From contig JADGON010000391.1 in NCBI GenBank assembly GCA_017882945.1, forward strand, positions 1 through 10,297: a stretch of DNA of 10,297 bases, given 5' to 3'. The position numbers and the translations under genes are program-made. The notes beneath the pieces were generated by a model that was given only the letters and a program-made list of their open reading frames with translations, had not been told where the DNA came from and ran no database searches. The stretch comes from Acidimicrobiia bacterium. GTDB taxonomy: Bacteria; Actinomycetota; Acidimicrobiia; IMCC26256; JAENVU01. Positions 6,370 to 10,297 of this stretch are shown here, one piece after another; position 1 is the stretch's first letter, and the number at the start of each line of letters is the position of its first letter.

Positions 6370-6376
6370 TACGATA
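6370..6376. promoter_or_regulatory. Predicted bidirectional -10 element (TANNNTA) between thioesterase and tldD
   Basis: The heptamer reads TACGAT on the plus strand (6370-6375) and TATCGT on the minus strand (6376 down to 6371). The minus-strand box ends 6 nt before the GTG at 6364, predicting a leaderless thioesterase mRNA. The plus-strand box would start transcription near 6382 and give tldD a leader of about 30 nt containing its GGAGG site. No clear -35 is visible on either side. Confidence 0.55.
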
Positions 6377-6403
6377 CGCATCCCGCGCGGTCGGCAGCAC
6401 TTC

Positions 6404-6408
6404 GGAGG
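6404..6408 (+). promoter_or_regulatory. Ribosome binding site of tldD
   Basis: GGAGG lies 5 nt before the GTG at 6414, which supports this non-ATG start. Confidence 0.7.
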
Positions 6409-6413
6409 CTGGA

Positions 6414-7802
6414 GTGATCGAAGAGTCCGTCCTGTCTCGCACGCTGCATCGAGCTCTCGCGCGAGGAGGTGACTTCGCCGAGGTGTTCGCCGAGGATCGG
6501 CGCTCCTCCAGTGCGACCTTCGACGACGGCAAGGTCGAGGAGCTGCGTTCCGGTCGCGAGCGGGGTGCCGGGGTTCGGGTCGTCCGGGGTGAGACCACGG
6601 GGTACGCGCACACCGCCGACCTGTCCGAATCCGGGCTCGGTGAAGCGGCGGAGGCCGCTGCCGCGGCGGCGAGCTCGGGCGCTCCAGGAGCCACGATCGT
6701 TCCGCTCACCCGTCGTGCGGCGCGCGCGCCGCACGACGTGAAGGTGCTGCCCGAAGGGGTCGAGAAGGCGCGCAAGGTGGACCTGCTGACCCGAGCGGAC
6801 GAAGCCGCGCGCGCCGAAGGTGACGCGGTACGGCAGGTGACGGCGAGCTACGCGGACGGCCGTCGCCGCATCCTGGTGGCGAACTCCGACGGGCTGCTCA
6901 CCGAAGACGACCAGGTGCGGACGCGCTTCATGGTGAGCTGCGTCGCCGTCGGTGACACCGGGATGCAGACGGGGATGGAAGCGCCCGGGTACACCGTCGG
7001 CTTCGAGTACTTCGACGAGCACGCGCCCGAGGACATCGCGCAGATCGCCGCGGCCCGCGCGCTCTCCAAGCTCAATGCCCGTCCGGCGCCGAGCGGCAAG
7101 GTGCCGGTCGTGTTGAAGCGGGGCGCGGGTGGCGTGCTCTTCCACGAAGCATGCGGTCACGGGCTCGAGGCGGACCTCGTGGGTCGTGACGCATCCGTGT
7201 TCCGAGGCCGGGTCGGCGAGCGCGTCGCCTCGCCGTTGGTGACGTTGGTCGACGACGGCGGGCTCGCTCGAGAGTGGGGTGCGTACGCGATCGACGACGA
7301 AGGTGCTCCGGCCCAGCGCAACGTGCTGATCAAGGACGGGGTGCTCACGGACTACATGTGGGATCTCGTGCGCGGCCGCAAGCAAGGGCGGGCGAGCACG
7401 GGGAACGGCCGGCGCGAGACGTACCAGCACCTCCCGATGGTCCGCATGACGAACACGTTCCTGGAGACCGGCGAGGACGACCCCGAAGACATCATTCGCC
7501 AGACCCCGTACGGGCTGTACTGCGTCGCGCTCGGCGGCGGTCAGGTGAACACCGCGACCGGCGACTTCGTGTTCGGCATCACCGAGGCGTACATGATCGA
7601 GGACGGCCAGATCACCGAGCCGGTGCGCGCGGCGCAGCTGATCGGCAACGGTCCGGAGACGCTGCTGGGTGTGGACGCGGTAGGGCGTGACTTCGATACC
7701 TGGGCCGGGACGTGCGGCAAGGACGGCCAGGGGGTTCCGGTGTCGTCGGGGCAACCGACCCTGCGGATCCGGGAGCTCACGGTCGGCGGGACCGCGGCAT
7801 GA
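6414..7802 (+). CDS. tldD: Metalloprotease TldD
   Basis: 462-residue catalytic subunit of the TldD/TldE (PmbA) peptidase, which trims unfolded or leader peptides; in E. coli it processes microcin B17 precursor and degrades CcdA. The zinc motif HEACGHG puts His244, Glu245 and His249 in the family's HExxxH pattern. AGTCGKDGQGVPV carries Cys434 at the position of the third zinc ligand known for E. coli TldD. An N-terminal domain (about 1-220, with GGDFAEVFAEDR near 18-29) precedes the metallopeptidase domain. Length is close to the E. coli protein. The GTG start has a good ribosome site and no in-frame alternative nearby. Its stop overlaps the tldE start by 4 bp (ATGA), so the subunits are made together. 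No candidate peptide substrate is encoded beside it. Confidence 0.93.
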   Translation: MIEESVLSRTLHRALARGGDFAEVFAEDRRSSSATFDDGKVEELRSGRERGAGVRVVRGETTGYAHTADLSESGLGEAAEAAAAAASSGAPGATIVPLTRRAARAPHDVKVLPEGVEKARKVDLLTRADEAARAEGDAVRQVTASYADGRRRILVANSDGLLTEDDQVRTRFMVSCVAVGDTGMQTGMEAPGYTVGFEYFDEHAPEDIAQIAAARALSKLNARPAPSGKVPVVLKRGAGGVLFHEACGHGLEADLVGRDASVFRGRVGERVASPLVTLVDDGGLAREWGAYAIDDEGAPAQRNVLIKDGVLTDYMWDLVRGRKQGRASTGNGRRETYQHLPMVRMTNTFLETGEDDPEDIIRQTPYGLYCVALGGGQVNTATGDFVFGITEAYMIEDGQITEPVRAAQLIGNGPETLLGVDAVGRDFDTWAGTCGKDGQGVPVSSGQPTLRIRELTVGGTAA

Positions 7803-9163
7803 GCGCAGGAAGCGCGCGCGACCTGCTGGAGATCGCCCGGGGTGTCGCGGCCATGGCCGGTCCGGGTGAGCAGGTCGAGGCGTACGTGCTGCGTTCGAGC
7901 GAGACGGACGTGAAGGTGTTCGACGGCGCGGTGGAGTCGCTCGCCGTCGCGGAGGTCGATGGTGTGGGCGTGCGCCTGCTCCTCGATCAACGTCAGGGCT
8001 ACGCATGGGCGGGGTCGCTCGATCCCGACGTCGTGGCGGAGACGGTGGCCGAGGCGCGCGACAACGCGGGTTTCGGATCCCGCGACGAGTCCCTCGGGCT
8101 GCCCGACCGGGCCGACGTCGACGCGGTGATCGCTCCCGAGCTCGATCTCTGGCGGGAGGCGCTCCTCGCCGTCTCGGCCGGCGAGAAGGTCGCGCTGGCG
8201 CTCGAAGTCGAAGCCGCGACCCGGGCCGCGGATGCGCGCGTGCGCGGGGTGGAGTCCGCCTCGTACGGCGACGGCGCCGTCGAGGTCGCGGTCGCGAGCT
8301 CGCTCGGCATCGAAGCCACGACGCGCCGGACGATGTGCTCGGTCGCGTCCTTCGCCATGGCCGGTGAAGGCGATGAGACCCAGACCGGGTACGGATTCTC
8401 CGTCGGGCGCACCTTCGCCGATCTCGACGTTGCGGCGGCGGCGCGCGATGCGGCCGAACGGTCGACCCGGCTGCTCGGGGCGCGCCAGCCCGCGTCCCGT
8501 CGGCTCCCGGTGATCCTCGACCCGCTGGTGACGCGCTCGCTGCTGGGTCTGCTGGGTGCTGCGTTGAGTGGAGAGGCGGTGCTCAAGGGCCGATCGATGT
8601 TCGTCGGGCGCGACGGCGAGGAAGTCGCCGCAACCAATGTGACGCTCGTCGACGACCCGACGCTCGTCGAGGCGTACGGTGCGGCCACCCACGACGGCGA
8701 GGGAGTCCCGACCCGGCGGGTGGACCTCATCCTCGACGGTCGGCTCCAAGGCTTCCTGCACAACGTGTACACGGCGCGCCGGTCGGGTGCGCGCACCACC
8801 GGGTCGGCGGTGCGCGGCTTCAAGTCGACCCCCGCGGTCGGTGCCCGAGCGCTGCACCTGCGGCCCGGGCCGAAGTCACCCGACGCGATCCTTGCCGCCG
8901 TGCCCGAGGCGCTCTACGTGCAGTCGGTCAGCGGCCTGCATTCCGGTACTGATCCGGTGAGCGGCGACTTCTCGGTGGGCGCCGAAGGGCTCATGGTGCG
9001 TGACGGCGAGCTCGCGGAGCCGGTGCGGGAGATCACGATCGCGTCGACGCTGCAGCGCATGCTCCTCGACGTGGTCGAGGTGGGCAACGACCTGACCTGG
9101 CTGCCCGGAGGTTCGGCCGGCGTGACGCTGCTCCTCTCGGACATGACCATGTCGGGCGTCTGA
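7799..9163 (+). CDS. pmbA: TldE/PmbA, non-catalytic partner of TldD
   Basis: 454-residue TldD/PmbA-family protein without an HExxxH motif, as expected of the TldE (PmbA) subunit that forms the outer part of the proteolytic heterodimer with TldD. Recognisable segments are VKVFDGAVESLAVAEVDGVGVRL (39-61, the fold shared with TldD), LPVILDPLVTRSLLGLLGAALSGEAVLKG (236-264), GFLHNVYTARRSG (318-330) and VSGDFSVGAEG (387-397). Length matches the family. The ATG at 7799 forms the ATGA overlap with the tldD stop. The frame is open a further 87 nt upstream, but those codons lie inside tldD and add nothing conserved. The two genes almost certainly share a promoter and function together. Confidence 0.92.
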   Translation: MSAGSARDLLEIARGVAAMAGPGEQVEAYVLRSSETDVKVFDGAVESLAVAEVDGVGVRLLLDQRQGYAWAGSLDPDVVAETVAEARDNAGFGSRDESLGLPDRADVDAVIAPELDLWREALLAVSAGEKVALALEVEAATRAADARVRGVESASYGDGAVEVAVASSLGIEATTRRTMCSVASFAMAGEGDETQTGYGFSVGRTFADLDVAAAARDAAERSTRLLGARQPASRRLPVILDPLVTRSLLGLLGAALSGEAVLKGRSMFVGRDGEEVAATNVTLVDDPTLVEAYGAATHDGEGVPTRRVDLILDGRLQGFLHNVYTARRSGARTTGSAVRGFKSTPAVGARALHLRPGPKSPDAILAAVPEALYVQSVSGLHSGTDPVSGDFSVGAEGLMVRDGELAEPVREITIASTLQRMLLDVVEVGNDLTWLPGGSAGVTLLLSDMTMSGV

Positions 9164-9164
9164 T

Positions 9165-9182
9165 CCGCGCGCGGACGCGCGG
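9165..9182. terminator. Hairpin filling the tldE/HAD convergent junction
   Basis: A 7-bp all-GC stem (ccgcgcg / cgcgcgg) with a 4-nt loop occupies nearly all of the 21 nt between the two convergent stop codons. It could serve both directions. There is no T-tract on either side, so it is not a textbook intrinsic terminator, but T-less hairpins are commonly proposed as terminators in high-GC actinomycetes. Confidence 0.5.
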
Positions 9183-9184
9183 TC

Positions 9185-9904
9185 CTAGTGACGGGCTGCG
9201 ACGCCGCGGCGCTCGAGGATCGCGTCGAGCTTGGCGACGGCTGCGAACGGGTCCTCACCGAAGTGGACCGTCTCCATGCCGAGCGCGCGCGCCGCAGCGA
9301 TGTTCTCGGCGTTGTCGTCGACGAACACCGACGCTTCGGGCGCGACCCCGATCCGCTCACAGGTCAGGAGGTAGATGCGGGCGTCGGGCTTGCGCATGCC
9401 GACCTCGCACGAGTCCACGACGACCTCGAACAGCTCGTCGACGGGGAACGTGGCCCGCCAGTGGTCGCCCCACTCCTTGACGTTGTTGGTGAGCAGCGCG
9501 ATGGGGACGCCGTCCGCGATGAGCTTCCGGGCCCGGTGCACGACCGGCCAGTGCACCCCGACCGGCATCTCCGCCATGAACGTGAGGTAGGCGTCCATGT
9601 CGATCGGCTGGCCGAGCACCTCGGGCGCGCGCGCCTGGATGCCCGCAAACCAGTCGTCGAGCGTCATCTCCCCGATCTCCATGCGGTGCCAGTCATGGGT
9701 CACCGACTCGCTGCCGACACTGGCCGCGACGTCGGCATCGGTCGCGTGGCCCCAGCCCTCGACACCGATGTAGCCCTTGTCGCCGAAGAGCAGCTCGAGC
9801 ACCGCGCCCGGCGGGTAGCCCATGTCGGTCTCGAACTTCCCGATGCCCCGGAAGAGCGGGCTCGAGAAGACGCCGCCGTAGTCGAAGATCACCGCCTCGA
9901 TCAC
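9185..9904 (-). CDS. HAD-superfamily (subclass IA) hydrolase
   Basis: 239-residue haloacid-dehalogenase-like hydrolase. Motif I is FDYGGV with the nucleophile Asp8. Motif II is LLTNN (Thr139, Asn140). Motif III is RKPD with Lys172. Motif IV is FVDDN with Asp196 and Asp197. A helical cap (about 15-110) inserts after motif I, as in subclass IA. The second acidic residue of the usual DxD is Gly10, so the general acid/base of ordinary HAD phosphatases is missing. The related FDxGG(V/L) group includes proteins resembling the N-domain of epoxide hydrolase and ACAD10. Substrate unknown. The GTG start has TACCCT 7 nt upstream and no Shine-Dalgarno site, fitting a leaderless message. It lies 18 nt behind the SAF-domain gene and converges on tldE. 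Confidence 0.88.
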   Translation of the reverse strand: MIEAVIFDYGGVFSSPLFRGIGKFETDMGYPPGAVLELLFGDKGYIGVEGWGHATDADVAASVGSESVTHDWHRMEIGEMTLDDWFAGIQARAPEVLGQPIDMDAYLTFMAEMPVGVHWPVVHRARKLIADGVPIALLTNNVKEWGDHWRATFPVDELFEVVVDSCEVGMRKPDARIYLLTCERIGVAPEASVFVDDNAENIAAARALGMETVHFGEDPFAAVAKLDAILERRGVAARH

Positions 9905-9911
9905 GACCGGG

Positions 9912-9917
9912 AGGGTA
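9912..9917 (-). promoter_or_regulatory. Predicted leaderless -10 box (TACCCT) for the HAD gene
   Basis: On the minus strand TACCCT is followed by 7 nt and then the GTG at 9904. The hexamer and spacing are identical to the box before the Pro-rich membrane protein gene. It lies in the 18-nt gap after the SAF-domain gene's stop. Confidence 0.5.
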
Positions 9918-9922
9918 CTTCG

Positions 9923-10297
9923 TCAGTGGGTGGCAGCTTCGGGTGGAGCGATCGCGAGGGCGAGGGTGCCGGCCGCGGTCGCGAAGGCGAGACGCTTGGC
10001 TTCGTCGGGCGCGACGAGCACGGTCACGCCGATCGCGACGCCGTGCTCGCCGGGGGCACGGGAGCCGTCGGTGTCGACCGCGACGACCGGCACCGCCCGG
10101 GCGACGATCAGGGTGGGCTCGGTGTCCGCGCCGACCGTCTGGGGATCGAAGGTCGCGTACAGGTCGACCCGGTCGCCGGTTCGAGGCCGCACGCCGCCCT
10201 CGATGATCACGCGCATCGAGCGGAGACCATCCGGGACCGTTCCGTCGCGACCGTCGCGCCGGTGCGCGGCGAGATGTCGCCCGGTGACGATGGCACC
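9923..10297 (-). CDS. SAF-domain protein, CpaB/RcpC-like (Flp pilus assembly), 5' end outside the window
   Basis: The frame is open from the right edge to the TGA at 9923-9925, giving the last 124 residues of a longer protein. The start at 10216 is only an internal ATG: the 27 codons before it continue the domain. The visible part begins GAIVTGRHLAA and continues DGTVPDGLRSMRV and VRPRTGDRVDLYATFDP, the SAF/CpaB pattern in which a 'GDRVDV' turn follows a swapped strand. CpaB (RcpC) proteins are membrane-anchored periplasmic or cell-wall-side parts of tight-adherence (Flp) pilus machinery, with an N-terminal transmembrane helix that would lie beyond the edge. A stand-alone SAF protein of another role remains possible. 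The last part (about 40 residues, APDEAKRLAFATAAGTLALA) resembles the end of CpaB domains. Confidence 0.72.
   Translation of the reverse strand, partial: GAIVTGRHLAAHRRDGRDGTVPDGLRSMRVIIEGGVRPRTGDRVDLYATFDPQTVGADTEPTLIVARAVPVVAVDTDGSRAPGEHGVAIGVTVLVAPDEAKRLAFATAAGTLALAIAPPEAATH

Noticed and set aside
5390..6472. 360-codon plus-strand open frame across the Pro-rich gene and the thioesterase
   Set aside because: It is Gly/Arg-rich antisense of the proline-rich region; both minus-strand genes have recognisable domains and start signals.
6365..6775. N-terminal extension of the thioesterase frame to an ATG at 6775
   Set aside because: The extra 137 residues are Ser/Arg/Pro-rich antisense of tldD. 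The conserved thioesterase fold begins just after the GTG at 6364, which has its own -10 box.
6282..8006. 574-codon minus-strand open frame opposite tldD
   Set aside because: Same shadow effect. It spans the tldD/tldE junction and the divergent promoter, and its translation is low-complexity.
1..10297. Signs of horizontal transfer or mobile elements
   Set aside because: Codon use and GC look uniform across all genes, and I saw no transposase, integrase, terminal inverted repeats, tRNA or att-like duplications.

Overview
The window is dense, very GC-rich bacterial chromosome. Codon third positions are strongly G/C, several starts are GTG, genes overlap by 4 bp, and the visible promoters are lone TANNNT -10 boxes placed so that transcripts would be leaderless. 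This points to a high-GC actinomycete (Actinomycetota), possibly an Acidimicrobiia-type lineage. The lineage guess is inference: there is no rRNA or other marker here. Nothing suggests a phage, plasmid, insertion sequence, CRISPR array or tRNA, and no gene-free stretch exceeds about 100 bp.

Layout. (1) Bases 1-57 may hold the last codons of a plus-strand gene. (2) A minus-strand unit runs from 2701 down to 62: an integral membrane protein of the lysylphosphatidylglycerol-synthase transmembrane (flippase-like) family, a PAP2-type membrane phosphatase/phosphotransferase overlapping it by 4 bp, then a VOC (glyoxalase-fold) protein. (3) A 100-bp divergent promoter region (2702-2801) separates this from a plus-strand pair: an alpha/beta hydrolase and, 5 nt later, a thiamine-diphosphate enzyme resembling mycobacterial IlvG. 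(4) The ThDP gene meets, with no spacer, a convergent minus-strand gene for a proline-rich single-pass membrane protein. Upstream of that, also on the minus strand, is a small hot-dog-fold thioesterase of the FlK type. (5) A second divergent promoter region (6365-6413) separates the thioesterase from a plus-strand TldD-TldE (PmbA) metalloprotease pair overlapping by 4 bp. (6) A convergent minus-strand HAD-family hydrolase follows, with a hairpin filling the junction. Upstream of it is the C-terminal part of an SAF-domain protein of the CpaB/RcpC (Flp pilus) type, cut by the right edge.

How the genes fit together. The membrane protein and PAP2 enzyme look like a lipid-carrier or phospholipid handling pair. 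The hydrolase and ThDP enzyme are coupled and may act in sequence on an unidentified keto-acid or acyl substrate. TldD and TldE should form one heteromeric peptidase. The rest look like independent housekeeping or accessory genes.

The most interesting signal is regulatory rather than protein-coding. Both divergent gaps carry a symmetric TANNNTA heptamer that reads as a -10 box on both strands. Four minus-strand genes have a TANNNT box exactly 6-7 nt before the start codon, as expected for leaderless mRNAs. I found no clearly new multi-gene system.
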